The notes beneath the pieces are model-generated. The model searched no databases. It was not told the origin of the DNA and saw only the letters and a program-made list of their open reading frames with translations. Below, one piece after another: positions 18,090 to 26,430 of a DNA stretch of 64,000 nt. The number at the start of each line of letters is the position of its first letter. Within the stretch, counting starts at the first letter, position 1. The position numbers were made by a program, and so were the translations under genes. The stretch comes from DATBVX01 sp963810775 (lineage in GTDB: Bacteria > Pseudomonadota > Gammaproteobacteria > Steroidobacterales > Steroidobacteraceae): contig CAWEOT010000014.1 in the NCBI GenBank assembly GCA_963810775.1, positions 62,001 through 126,000 of the forward strand, given 5' to 3'.

Positions 18090-19001
18090 ATGAGATTGGA
18101 ACTGCAGCCGACCAGTGGACGACCCCGGCGTCTGCTCGCCTGTCTGTTGATGGTAGTGGTGCCGGCGCTCACGTGGGCGGCGGGCGGGCAGGACAAGATC
18201 GTCAAGGCATATCTCGAGGCCGCGGCGTCCGGTCAGCCGGAAGCAGTGCTGGAGTTCCTTCATCCAGGCGAGATTCAGGACCTGCGCAGCAATCTGCTCA
18301 AGACGCTCGACGACGAGGCCGCCCACGGCAGCAACACGGTACGCGAGCGCCTGTTCGGTGCCTCCAGCATCGATGACATTCGGCACCTGACACCCAACAA
18401 CTTCTTCATCGCTGTCGCGCGGCGAGTCGGCCTGCCGGCGGAACGCGTCGGCGAAATCAAGGTTCTCGGCATCATCGACGAGAATTCTCAGCTCAGCCAC
18501 GCTGTGGCGCGCATCGCGCCTCCCGAGAACGGCGATCTGCGCGGGCGGGTGGTACTTGTCAGCCTGGTCCGTTATGGGAAGGATTGGCGCGTCGCGATTC
18601 CTTATTCGTTCCAGACGCGCCTGGACGCTGCGACCGCCGTACCGGCGGGTCGTCCTGCCGCGGGATCGAAGACGTCGAATACGCCCGAGATTCTCGCATT
18701 CCTAGAAGACGGATCGGCCACGCTGCGCAAGGGCGATTGCGCGGGGTTCTTCAACGACCGGATGAGCCCGACCTTCCGCAACATGACTGCGCCGAAAGCC
18801 CTAAAGACGCTAATCGATCAATGTATGACCTACGAGGACACGCGCGAGACGTATATCTCTGCGCTCGAGCTGGCGCGTCGCATGTCGCCTGCCTACGAGC
18901 AGAACGGGACGCGTGCCATTTATGACCTGCGCGGCCAGGGCCTGCCCTTCGATCGCTTCGTGCTGGAAAAAGTGGAGGATCGCTGGTACGTGGCGGAGTA
19001 G
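18090..19001 (+). CDS. Secreted protein of unknown function with two related halves
   Basis: About 303 residues. ATG at 18090 is preferred because GGAG at 18080-18083 lies 6 nt upstream; 18063 and 18084 are alternatives. A signal peptide ends near 'VVPALTWAAGG'. The mature protein seems to have two halves, each of the type 'helix, short beta-sheet, ends with ..W.V': 'QDKIVKAYLEAAASGQPEAV' to 'YGKDWRVAIPYSF', and 'EILAFLEDGSATLRKGDCAG' to 'LEKVEDRWYVAE'. This is reminiscent of DUF4878/NTF2-like folds, but that is an inference. It is tail-to-tail with another secreted unknown (10 nt). Confidence 0.75.
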   Translation: MRLELQPTSGRPRRLLACLLMVVVPALTWAAGGQDKIVKAYLEAAASGQPEAVLEFLHPGEIQDLRSNLLKTLDDEAAHGSNTVRERLFGASSIDDIRHLTPNNFFIAVARRVGLPAERVGEIKVLGIIDENSQLSHAVARIAPPENGDLRGRVVLVSLVRYGKDWRVAIPYSFQTRLDAATAVPAGRPAAGSKTSNTPEILAFLEDGSATLRKGDCAGFFNDRMSPTFRNMTAPKALKTLIDQCMTYEDTRETYISALELARRMSPAYEQNGTRAIYDLRGQGLPFDRFVLEKVEDRWYVAE

Positions 19002-19011
19002 ACAGGAGCAG

Positions 19012-19950
19012 TCAGGGAACTGTCGGCGTCGCGGAGGCGCAGAACCGCTCCAGGCTCCGTCGATACTGTGCGATGGTCATGAAGCTGCGCTGCGTCGTAT
19101 CCCACAGCAGATAATCCGTGACTGCGTTTTCGCCTTCGCGGTGTGTGTATTCCAGCAGGCGACTGTCGTCTCGGAACGCGATGTCGCGGCCGGCGCGGCA
19201 GGGCAGAGCGTGCGAGACACGTGCGAGCTGCTCGGGAAAGGTGATCGATCCGGTACGCAGATCGATCACCGCCACCGTGTCGCAATCCGGAGTGCAGTTC
19301 AGCCTGGTAAGCGCGAATCCGCCAGCGAAGTTGTTACCAGCGCGTGCGGCCTCCTCGAGGGCTGCGGCTGGTTCCGCAGCCTGGAGGTCCGATCCGGGAT
19401 CGATGCTCAGGTTACCCGGCAACTCCGCGATCGGCACGCGATACTCGGAAAAGCGCGGACGGCCGAGCTCCGCCTCACTTGACGACGCGTTGCCCAGCAT
19501 TCGATCCAGTTCCGCGGCGACTCCATCCGGAAGCATCCAGTCGTCGATCGCGACGTTGTTGACCGGCTCCGAATCGCTCACTTCGACTGCCTGAAGTCCA
19601 TGGTCCGTGCAAGTCCCGACAGCCGGCGACGCCTGGCCGCGCCGGCACACGCTGAACTGCGTGTGTGCTCCGTAGAGCCCTGCAAGACCCGGCTCTTCCG
19701 GTCGCACAAAAACCCAATAACGGCCCGCGGGCAGATCGAAACTGAAGTTTGCCTCGCCATGGCGCACCGGCTGGCTGTACTGGGCCTGCGTCTCGAGGTT
19801 GTGTGCGTACACCGTGCCGTCCGCGATGGCGCGCCCCGGAGAGGAGATACGCCCGGCAACGGCAGCGGCGAAAGTGAGCGACGGCGCGATCACGAGCAGC
19901 AACGCGAACAGCAGCGCCGCGTGGCGCGTCAGTGAGCCTTGCGTTGTCAT
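19012..19950 (-). CDS. Secreted protein with carboxypeptidase-regulatory-like N-terminal domain
   Basis: 312 residues from the ATG at 19950; the frame is open far upstream to 21075, but that stretch is antisense to other genes and has unnatural composition. A signal peptide ends near 'IAPSLTFAAA'. Next comes a beta-sandwich of the carboxypeptidase-regulatory type ('VAGRISSPGRAIADGTVYAH', 'ANFSFDLPAGRYWVFVRPEE'). The C-terminal region contains Cys pairs ('RLNCTPDCDTVAVID') and 'LLWDTTQRSFMTIAQYR'. The function is unknown. It is divergent from the GNAT gene, with 93 nt between starts. Confidence 0.75.
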   Translation of the reverse strand: MTTQGSLTRHAALLFALLLVIAPSLTFAAAVAGRISSPGRAIADGTVYAHNLETQAQYSQPVRHGEANFSFDLPAGRYWVFVRPEEPGLAGLYGAHTQFSVCRRGQASPAVGTCTDHGLQAVEVSDSEPVNNVAIDDWMLPDGVAAELDRMLGNASSSEAELGRPRFSEYRVPIAELPGNLSIDPGSDLQAAEPAAALEEAARAGNNFAGGFALTRLNCTPDCDTVAVIDLRTGSITFPEQLARVSHALPCRAGRDIAFRDDSRLLEYTHREGENAVTDYLLWDTTQRSFMTIAQYRRSLERFCASATPTVP

Positions 19951-20043
19951 GAAGTGAGCGGGATAGTCGCGTGCGCAGTCATTGCAGCCGTCGAATTCCC
20001 GGCCAACCCGGCCGCCGGAGATGGTAGCCGAACTGGCACCAGG

Positions 20044-20565
20044 ATGGAGATTTCGGTGGACCCCGAGACACCACGGCACCAGCCGCACGAAGCCTTTCAC
20101 ATCCGCCCGGCGAGCGTGGCTGATGTATCCGTCGTGCTGGCGTTGATCCGCGAGCTGGCCGAATATGAAAAGCTGCTGCACGAGGTGGTCGCGACCGAAG
20201 CGCTGCTGAAGGAGGCGCTGTTCAGCCCGAAGCCAGCCGCCGAGTGTGCGCTCGCCTGCGTGGACGGGAACCCTGTTGGCTTCGCTCTGTACTTCCACAA
20301 CTATTCGACGTTCATGGGGCGCGCCGGGCTCTATCTCGAAGACCTGTTCGTGCGTCCTGAGTATCGCGGCCGGGGAATCGGTGAGGGGCTGTTGCGTTAC
20401 CTGGCGCGCGTCGCCGTGGCGCGCGGATGCGCGCGCATGGAATGGGCTGCGCTTAACTGGAACAAGCGCGCGATCGAGTTCTACGAACGCATGGGCGCGG
20501 TCGGTGTTCTCGACTGGACGGTCTTTCGCGTCAGCGGCGCGGCGCTGGTGCGGCTGGGTTCCTGA
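20044..20565 (+). CDS. GNAT family N-acetyltransferase
   Basis: 173 residues from the ATG at 20044; the frame extends to 19939, but the extra residues overlap the divergent gene's start and resemble no GNAT. Recognisable parts are the N-terminal 'FHIRPASVADVSVVLALIRE', beta4/beta5 'FHNYSTFMGRAGLYLEDLFV' and the acetyl-CoA pyrophosphate loop 'RPEYRGRGIGEGLLRYLARV', then 'ARMEWAALNWNKRAIEFYER' and 'MGAVGVLDWTVFR'. This pattern is close to the spermidine/thialysine acetyltransferase (SAT-like) subgroup. The acceptor substrate cannot be fixed. The 3' end overlaps the convergent lipoprotein gene by 85 nt. Confidence 0.9.
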   Translation: MEISVDPETPRHQPHEAFHIRPASVADVSVVLALIRELAEYEKLLHEVVATEALLKEALFSPKPAAECALACVDGNPVGFALYFHNYSTFMGRAGLYLEDLFVRPEYRGRGIGEGLLRYLARVAVARGCARMEWAALNWNKRAIEFYERMGAVGVLDWTVFRVSGAALVRLGS

Positions 20566-21101
20566 CCTTCGTTGACGAGACCGCTCGGGCCCAGCCGATA
20601 GTGCAGGGTCACATCGAGCGTCGGACAGCATTGCGGATCGTCGGGGCCGTGCTTGAGCAGGCGCAGGTGTACTTGGCGATTGGACAGGCTGATTTCGCTG
20701 ACCTCGATACGATCTCCCAGCGCCAGCGGCGCCAGCACACGCGGTTTGCCCTGCTGGTTCAGGATCGGCACGAGATCGAAGAACACCCCGCTTCCGCCCG
20801 GATCGCTTTCCAGGATGATCACCGCGTCCTCGGCACCATCGCCGTCCAGATCGCCCGTCGCGTAATAGTTGGTGGCGCTCACGACGACTTCCGTCGCTGC
20901 GCCGGGTGCGGCGGATTCGCGGTACTGTCCGTTTACAAGCTGCGCTTTGCCGGAGCGCGTCCATTGCGAGGGGTACTCGGCGTTGCGCAGCTGCTCGAGC
21001 GTAATCTTTGCACCGGAGCCTGGGCGGGACGATGAGTCCGGCCCGCCGCAGCCGCCCGCGCCGACGACGATGCAAGCCAACACGACGGCTGAGCGTGTCA
21101 C
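20481..21101 (-). CDS. Lipoprotein of unknown function
   Basis: About 206 residues from the GTG at 21101; upstream codons in this frame encode an unlikely Ser/Arg-rich stretch. The lipoprotein signal is 'VVLACIVVGAGGCGG', with Cys about residue 18. The mature part has an acidic, FG-GAP/calcium-loop-like element 'ATGDLDGDGAEDAVIILESD' followed by beta-strands ('ALGDRIEVSEISLSNRQVHL') and 'GPDDPQCCPTLDVTLHYRL'. This resembles a family of small gammaproteobacterial lipoproteins without known function. It lies on the antisense strand of the last 85 nt of the GNAT gene, an unusually long convergent overlap. Confidence 0.65.
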   Translation of the reverse strand: MTRSAVVLACIVVGAGGCGGPDSSSRPGSGAKITLEQLRNAEYPSQWTRSGKAQLVNGQYRESAAPGAATEVVVSATNYYATGDLDGDGAEDAVIILESDPGGSGVFFDLVPILNQQGKPRVLAPLALGDRIEVSEISLSNRQVHLRLLKHGPDDPQCCPTLDVTLHYRLGPSGLVNEGQEPSRTSAAPLTRKTVQSRTPTAPMRS

Positions 21102-21114
21102 TGGCGACTCCGGC

Positions 21115-21423
21115 CTACGCAGCAGGCGCGCCGCGTGCTTCAAGATCGACGATGCGCATGCGCAGCCGCCCGATTTCCAGCTCGAGATCGGAAATTCGGC
21201 GCTGCTGCGTGTCGATTTCGCGCTCCAGCACCTGCTGCTGTGTCTCGAGCTGTTTGATCCGTAGGATCCGCTCGTCGAGTTCACGCTGCGCCAGCTCGAG
21301 GCGCTCGCGCAGGCTGGCGAGCAATGTGTCGAAGCGCCGCTGCGCCACGGCGCCGGAAGCCAGCCATCCGAGTACTGCGCTGGCGACGATCATGGCGATG
21401 AGAGTGACTACCGAGAGTTCCAT
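21115..21423 (-). CDS. YhcB-like membrane-anchored coiled-coil protein
   Basis: 102 residues. An N-terminal membrane segment (about 5-24, 'VVTLIAMIVASAVLGWLASG') is followed by a long heptad-patterned helix (28-97) rich in Arg, Glu, Leu and Gln, predicted to be coiled coil. This layout resembles YhcB/DUF1043 proteins involved in envelope growth, but sequence identity cannot be established by eye. A strong Shine-Dalgarno (AAGGAGGA on the minus strand) precedes the ATG at rather long spacing. It lies 13 nt upstream of the lipoprotein gene on the same strand, so the two may be co-transcribed. Confidence 0.75.
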   Translation of the reverse strand: MELSVVTLIAMIVASAVLGWLASGAVAQRRFDTLLASLRERLELAQRELDERILRIKQLETQQQVLEREIDTQQRRISDLELEIGRLRMRIVDLEARGAPAA

Positions 21424-21625
21424 TGCGGAGCGATCCTCCTTGGAATCGGCGGCAATCTATCGGGACGCGAGCGGACCTGCAAACCTGCGACACAAGAGCC
21501 GGCCCCAGCTGGTTTCCGGACTGGCCGGAGCCAGCCGGCAACGGCCGAGTCGGGTCCCTTGGTATCACGCGAATTCGGCAGTAGGCTGTCCCTCCCCTGT
21601 AGTACGTCCATCGGAAGGAGACGTC

Positions 21626-21826
21626 ATGTCAGTCGCACGCGTCACGGAACTGATTTCCTCATCGAAAAAAAGCTACGCTGATGCTGTAGAAAGCGGCATC
21701 AAGCGCGCCACCAAGACCCTGAAAAACGTGCAGGCGGCCTGGATCGCCGCCCACGAAGTACAGGTAGAAAACGGCCGGATTCGCGAGCATCGCGTGCGGC
21801 TTAAGGTGACATTCGTCCTCGAGTGA
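21626..21826 (+). CDS. Dodecin family flavin-binding protein
   Basis: 66 residues from the ATG at 21626, with GGAAGGAG just upstream at 21613-21620. The whole sequence follows the dodecin pattern: 'VARVTELISSSKKSYADAVE', 'GIKRATKTLKNVQAAWIAAH' with the flavin-stacking Trp, and 'VENGRIREHRVRLKVTFVLE'. Dodecins form dodecameric shells that store or buffer riboflavin/FMN. It is a single-gene unit, tail-to-tail with the Cys/Met-metabolism gene (37 nt). Confidence 0.95.
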   Translation: MSVARVTELISSSKKSYADAVESGIKRATKTLKNVQAAWIAAHEVQVENGRIREHRVRLKVTFVLE

Positions 21827-21863
21827 GCGCGCGCTGGGCTCGGGCGCCCTGGGCACGTTCCCG

Positions 21864-22982
21864 CTAGGCGTGCAAGGCCTGGTCCAGATCCTCGATGAGA
21901 TCCTGAGGGTTCTCGAGTCCGATCGACAGGCGCAGCAGGTTTTGCGGCGTCAGCGTGTCGCTGCCTTCGACGGACGCGCGATGCTCGACCAGGCTTTCCA
22001 CGCCGCCCAGACTCGTGGCGCGCATGAAAAGTCTGGTGCGCGCCGCGACCGCCATCGCGCTGCGTGCATCGCCGCGTACGCACATCGACACCATGGCACC
22101 GAAGCCGGCCATCTGTTGGCGTGCAACGGCGTGTCCCGGGTCACTTTCGAGGCCGGGATAGCAGACCCGCTCGATGCGAGCATGTCCGCTCAGGAAAGTG
22201 GCGACCTCGAGCGCGCTCGCGGACTGCGAGCGTACGCGCAGCGGCAGCGTGGCCAGGCTGCGACGAATCAGCCAGCAATCGAACGGTGAAGGGACCGCCC
22301 CGCCCACGGCTTGGTACTGGCGCACGGCGGTAGCCCGGGCCGAATCGCGTGTGATCACTGCGCCACCCATGACGTCACTGTGGCCGCCGAAATATTTCGT
22401 GGAGCTGTGCACCACGAGATCCGCGCCAATATCCAGCGGCCGCTGCAGGACAGGGGTCGGGAACGTGTTGTCACACACCAGCAGGGCGCCGACGGATTGA
22501 GCGCGCTCGGCGACTGCCCGAATATCCGTGACCTTAAGCGTTGGGTTGCATGGAGTCTCGATCCAGATGAGCCGCGTCTTTGGGTTCAGGTGCGCGTCGA
22601 TCTGTCGCAGATCGGGCATGTCGATGAAGTCACTGTGTACGCCCCAGCCACTCAGGTACTCCTTGAGCAGCTGGCGTGTGCCGTAATAGCACTCGCGCGG
22701 CGCCAGCACGTGGTCACCAGGTCTGAGCAGGTTGAACACCGCCATCGTTGCGGCAGCACCGGAAGAAAAGCAGACCGCGTCCCCTCCGCCTTCAAGCAAG
22801 CCGAGGCAGGTTTCGAGGGATCGCCGCGTCGGGTTGTCGGGCCGCGTATAGGAGAATGAGCGCGAGTAGCCGCCATCGACATCGCGCTCGTACGTGGTGC
22901 TCATCTGGATCGGCGGTGTGATGGCGCCTGTCGCCGGGTCGATCTGTCGGCCAGCATGTACCGCGAGTGTTTCGATCTTCAT
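21864..22982 (-). CDS. Cys/Met metabolism PLP-dependent enzyme (cystathionine gamma-synthase/lyase family)
   Basis: 372 residues, typical for the family. Features are 'FSYTRPDNPTRRSLETCLGL' (the Tyr/Arg phosphate contact from the neighbouring subunit), 'VCFSSGAAATMAVFNLLRPG', 'CDNTFPTPVLQRPLDIGADL' and the PLP Lys196 in 'VVHSSTKYFGGHSDVMGG'. A C-terminal 'RATSLGGVESLVEHRAS' segment is normal. Whether it is a cystathionine gamma-synthase, a gamma-lyase or another C-S enzyme cannot be decided from motifs. It is the last gene of the ExeA-GspB-DegV-PhzF run on the minus strand, 30 nt after phzF-like. No riboswitch space precedes it. Confidence 0.93.
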   Translation of the reverse strand: MKIETLAVHAGRQIDPATGAITPPIQMSTTYERDVDGGYSRSFSYTRPDNPTRRSLETCLGLLEGGGDAVCFSSGAAATMAVFNLLRPGDHVLAPRECYYGTRQLLKEYLSGWGVHSDFIDMPDLRQIDAHLNPKTRLIWIETPCNPTLKVTDIRAVAERAQSVGALLVCDNTFPTPVLQRPLDIGADLVVHSSTKYFGGHSDVMGGAVITRDSARATAVRQYQAVGGAVPSPFDCWLIRRSLATLPLRVRSQSASALEVATFLSGHARIERVCYPGLESDPGHAVARQQMAGFGAMVSMCVRGDARSAMAVAARTRLFMRATSLGGVESLVEHRASVEGSDTLTPQNLLRLSIGLENPQDLIEDLDQALHA

Positions 22983-23012
22983 GTGCGGCGCAAAGCTCCG
23001 GGCGTGTTTGTG

Positions 23013-23930
23013 TCAATCGAGCCTAAACGTGCCGCGGCTCACAAGTACCGCGTGTCCGCCGACGCGCACGGCTGCGATACGGCTGTCTTTCAGGTCAGTC
23101 TCGAGGTGCAGCAGGCTGGGGCGATTCATTTCGAAGCCCTGTTCGACCACCCAGCGCAACGTGCCGTTCGTGATCGTTGCGCGAGTGCCGAGATAGCCTC
23201 CGAGTGCCGCGCAGGCGCCTCCGGTTGCGGGGTCCTCCATGATTCCCAGCAGCGGAGCGAACATGCGCGCGCGCAGGTCCGAACCCGGCAGCTGCGGATC
23301 GCGGCAGAACAGGAACACCTCTTGCGCCCAGTACTGCGAGAGCGTGACGCGCCAGCGCTCGACATCAGGCTCAGCGCGGGCCACCACGCCCCGATCCCGC
23401 ACGGGAATGAACAGAAACGGCACCCCACAGGACGCGGACTCTGGCTTGTCGACACCGTCGAGAATATCTTCGGGCCGGATGCGCAGGATCGCAGCCAGAC
23501 GCGCACGATCGGGCGGTGGCGGACCGAACTCGGGCATTTTCGCCACGGAGAGCTGCACGAAATCCGGTTTACCGTCGTGCAACCTCACCTCGACGGGCAC
23601 CAGCCCGACGCCTTCCTCGAAGGTCACGATGGTGCGCTCCTCGCGCAACGGGATGCGGCCCAGTGCCGCCAGGAGGTATCCGGTTCCGATCGTTGGATGA
23701 CCCGCGAACGGCAGCTCGCTGGCGGGCGTGAAGATGCGCACTTTACAGAGTGCGCGCGCATCCTCGGCAGGCAGCACGAAGACCGTCTCCGAAAGGTTCA
23801 TCTCGCGGGCGATCTGCTGCATGAGCTGCGAGTCCAGGCCCTCGGCATCCGGAAATACCGCGAGCGGATTGCCGCAAAAGCGGCGCTGCGTGAACACGTC
23901 GAGAGTATGAAATTCGTATTGAGTCTTCAT
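23013..23930 (-). CDS. PhzF family isomerase
   Basis: 305 residues. The N-terminal 'FHTLDVFTQRRFCGNPLAVF' and the catalytic-Glu motif 'MNLSETVFVLPA' (Glu about residue 48) are diagnostic. They are followed by 'IFTPASELPFAGHPTIGTGY' and the second-half 'EDPATGGACAALGGYLG'. The fold is diaminopimelate-epimerase-like. Apart from true phenazine enzymes, most PhzF homologues have no assigned substrate, and there are no other phenazine genes nearby. The start overlaps the stop of the upstream DAK2-DegV gene by 4 nt. Confidence 0.94.
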   Translation of the reverse strand: MKTQYEFHTLDVFTQRRFCGNPLAVFPDAEGLDSQLMQQIAREMNLSETVFVLPAEDARALCKVRIFTPASELPFAGHPTIGTGYLLAALGRIPLREERTIVTFEEGVGLVPVEVRLHDGKPDFVQLSVAKMPEFGPPPPDRARLAAILRIRPEDILDGVDKPESASCGVPFLFIPVRDRGVVARAEPDVERWRVTLSQYWAQEVFLFCRDPQLPGSDLRARMFAPLLGIMEDPATGGACAALGGYLGTRATITNGTLRWVVEQGFEMNRPSLLHLETDLKDSRIAAVRVGGHAVLVSRGTFRLD

Positions 23931-25756
23931 GGAGAGGCCAGGGGCGGGGTGTATTCCTGCAAACCGACGACCAGCATGCCCGGACCACCATGCACGCCGA
24001 TGGCCGGCCCGAGGGCGGTCAGGTATCGGTCACGAATGTTGCTGCGCCCGGCGCAGATTTCCTCCAGCAGAACGCGGCCTTCCTGCTCGGCCTGGGCGTG
24101 GCCCACCGCCACTCGATAGGCGACAGTATCGCGCATGCGCGATCTGATGAGGCGGGCAAATCGCGCGCGCAAGTTACGGCGGCCGAAGATCACTGTGCCG
24201 GCGCCGACTCGGCCGCTGCGCTCGCTCAGCATGATGGGTGTGAGGTGCAACCAGTTGGCGAGTGCCTGCACGAAACGCGGCACACGGCCGCCAAGCACCG
24301 CGTAATCGAGGTTACGCAACAGTCCGAGGGTCAGGATGCGCGGCACCATTGCCAGCACGGCTTCGCGCACCTGCTGCCCGTTCATGCCCGCCTGTGCGCA
24401 CTCTGCGGCGTACATCGCAAGCAGTCCTTGTCCCAGCGAGGCGTTCCTGCTGTCGATCACGGTCACCTTGCCGTGCGCGCGCACGCGCTCGGCGGCGCCT
24501 TGTGCGGCAGCCAGCGTGCCGCTGACGCGCGCGGTGACGTTGATGGAAACGACGGTTTCGTAGTGCGAGGCGAGGAATTCGAAGATGCGACGAAAGTCTC
24601 CGGGCGGCGGTTGCGAGGTTTTCGGATGGTGCGGATTGTCCGCGAGCTCGCGATAAAACTCCTCGGGACGCATCGACACCTTGTCGAGATAGCTGCGCTC
24701 ACCGAAGTGCACGCGCATCGGCACCATGTGGATCTCGAGTCGCTCGAGTTCCTCATCCGGAATATCTGCGCCTGAATCGACCACGATGGCGACTCCACGC
24801 CGATGGCGATGGTGCGCGGCGTCCTGCTGCTTGCGCATATCATCGGCCTTCTGGCCCGAGACAGCGCCGAAGGCGCGCGCCAAGCGGAACACGGCGCGTG
24901 TGTCATTCACGTGCACGTGCACCTTGGCCTTGCGTGCAGTGCCGGCGACCACCACGCCGCTGCCGAGCTTCGCCAGCCCTTCGCGCAGCTTGCGATGTTC
25001 GATTCCTTCGCCGGTGACGATGCACTCGGTGCAGAACCGGTGCTTGAGATCGATCTCGGTGCCCGCGGCATCCTGGGAATCGTACTCAACCTCGATCGGC
25101 GTATCGTCTGCGACCGCTCTACCATCGAAGTAGTCCGAGATTCCCTGCACCAGCTCCACGAAGCCCTGAGCTCCGGCATCGACGACATTGGCGCTTGCCA
25201 ATGCATCGAGTTGCTCGCGCGTGTGTTCCAGCGACACGCGCAGCCGAGCGAGTACTGCGCGAAACACGGCGGCGAAGTCGTTTGCGGACTGTGATTGAGC
25301 CAGCGTCGCCAGCTCGGTCGCAAAGTCGGCGAGCACCGTGATCAGCGTGCCTTCACGCGGTTCGCTGAGCGCTTCCCTCGCGTAACGTGCGCCACTGGCC
25401 GCTCCCGCGGCGAGCGCGTGCATCGTCAGCGTCGGCATTTGACCGAGACGCTCGGCGAGACCGACGAAGAACTGCGCCAGGATCGCCCCGGAATTGCCCC
25501 GCGCACCATCGATCGCGGCATCGGCGACGGCCAGCAGGATCTGACCTGCATGTCCACGACTGTGCTGGCGCAGCGGCACGAGCACCGCGCCCATCGTCAA
25601 CGTCATGTTGGTGCCCGTATCTCCGTCGGGAACCGGAAAGACGTTGATCTTGTTGAGATGCTCCTGGCAGGCAATCAGCCGGCGGATGCCGGCGCGCAGT
25701 GCCAGGCCGAGGCGCTCGCCGTCGAGTTCGCTGATCCCGGCATCAGCCCTGGTCAC
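23927..25756 (-). CDS. DAK2-DegV fusion protein (FakA- and FakB-like domains in one chain)
   Basis: 609 residues, GTG start overlapping the gspB stop. N-terminal DAK2/DhaL domain (about 10-200) with the Mg/ATP motif 'NVFPVPDGDTGTNMTLTMG' and 'GARGNSGAILAQFFVGLAE'. The middle (about 215-310) resembles the FakA linker domain ('FCTECIVTGEGIEHRKLREG', 'KVHVHVNDTRAVFRLARAFG'). C-terminal DegV domain (about 325-605) with 'VVDSGADIPDEELE', 'KTSQPPPGDFRRIFEFL', 'SINVTARVSGTLAAAQGAAE', 'VIDSRNASLGQGLLAMYAA' and 'LDYAVLGGRVPRF'. FakA phosphorylates fatty acids held by DegV-type FakB proteins, so this chain could be a self-contained fatty acid kinase. That is inference from domains. Confidence 0.9.
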   Translation of the reverse strand: MTRADAGISELDGERLGLALRAGIRRLIACQEHLNKINVFPVPDGDTGTNMTLTMGAVLVPLRQHSRGHAGQILLAVADAAIDGARGNSGAILAQFFVGLAERLGQMPTLTMHALAAGAASGARYAREALSEPREGTLITVLADFATELATLAQSQSANDFAAVFRAVLARLRVSLEHTREQLDALASANVVDAGAQGFVELVQGISDYFDGRAVADDTPIEVEYDSQDAAGTEIDLKHRFCTECIVTGEGIEHRKLREGLAKLGSGVVVAGTARKAKVHVHVNDTRAVFRLARAFGAVSGQKADDMRKQQDAAHHRHRRGVAIVVDSGADIPDEELERLEIHMVPMRVHFGERSYLDKVSMRPEEFYRELADNPHHPKTSQPPPGDFRRIFEFLASHYETVVSINVTARVSGTLAAAQGAAERVRAHGKVTVIDSRNASLGQGLLAMYAAECAQAGMNGQQVREAVLAMVPRILTLGLLRNLDYAVLGGRVPRFVQALANWLHLTPIMLSERSGRVGAGTVIFGRRNLRARFARLIRSRMRDTVAYRVAVGHAQAEQEGRVLLEEICAGRSNIRDRYLTALGPAIGVHGGPGMLVVGLQEYTPPLASP

Positions 25757-26427
25757 TGGCGCGGCAGCAGGAAGCGAACGCCGCGGTGATTGAGGACGAC
25801 GCCGTCCGGTGTGATGCGCTCGATGGTCGTGCCGTCAGGGGTCTTGCCGCCCTCGCGATACTTGCGCGTGTTGAGGAATACGAAGCGGTCCGCCGGGCGG
25901 CTCGCGTAGACGTGCAGATCGAGATGCAGGTCCGGTAGCGATGCACCCTGCAACGTTACATCGCCCTGCGTCGGCAGGCTCGAATAGCTTTCGTCAGGTT
26001 CTGGATCCCCCGGCGCCGCGGATTTCGCTGCGGGCCGCAGTGTGGGGTCAACTTCGGTCGCAGGGGTGGATTCTGCGATCGAAGGTTGCGCTGTTTGGAT
26101 GGGCGCCGGCGCGGCCGCAGTGGCGGAGGGCTCTGCAAGGGCTGGCGCGGCGGCAACCGGAAGCGGCGTCGTGGTGGGTGGCGCCGTTGTCGTCGGCGCT
26201 GGAGCAGCGACGCTGACAGGAGCGGTGACCTCCGGTGTCGGGTGGTCCCGATACGCGAAAACGATCACCACGATCATGTTGAGAGCCAGCAGGCCGCCGA
26301 GCGCCAGCGCCCAGACGGGGAACGATGAACGGGATGCCGCTCCCGCACGAATATCCGCAATACCGGGCCCGGCCTGGCGTTGGCGCTCGTGCTCCACTTT
26401 TCGCAGCGCGTCGAGGATGAAGGACAT
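25753..26427 (-). CDS. gspB: Type II secretion accessory protein GspB
   Basis: 224 residues. It begins with the typical 'MSFILDALRKVEHERQRQ', has one membrane segment (about 36-58), a Pro/Ala/Thr-rich periplasmic spacer (65-145), and a C-terminal T2SSB domain ('LPDLHLDLHVYASRPADRFV', 'NTRKYREGGKTPDGTTIERI', 'GVVLNHRGVRFLLP'). GspB with GspA/ExeA helps insert the secretin through the peptidoglycan. It lies 3 nt after the ExeA-like gene, and its stop overlaps the DAK2-DegV gene. The other T2SS genes are not in this window. Confidence 0.93.
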   Translation of the reverse strand: MSFILDALRKVEHERQRQAGPGIADIRAGAASRSSFPVWALALGGLLALNMIVVIVFAYRDHPTPEVTAPVSVAAPAPTTTAPPTTTPLPVAAAPALAEPSATAAAPAPIQTAQPSIAESTPATEVDPTLRPAAKSAAPGDPEPDESYSSLPTQGDVTLQGASLPDLHLDLHVYASRPADRFVFLNTRKYREGGKTPDGTTIERITPDGVVLNHRGVRFLLPRQ

Positions 26428-26430
26428 CGC

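Noticed and set aside
19951..21075. Upstream extension of the minus-strand frame that ends at 19012
   Set aside because: This part is antisense to the GNAT gene and overlaps the lipoprotein gene; a signal peptide begins at the internal ATG at 19950, which marks the true start.
22983..23012. Searched for a SAM or cobalamin riboswitch before the Cys/Met PLP gene
   Set aside because: Only 30 nt separate it from the upstream gene; there is no space for such an element.
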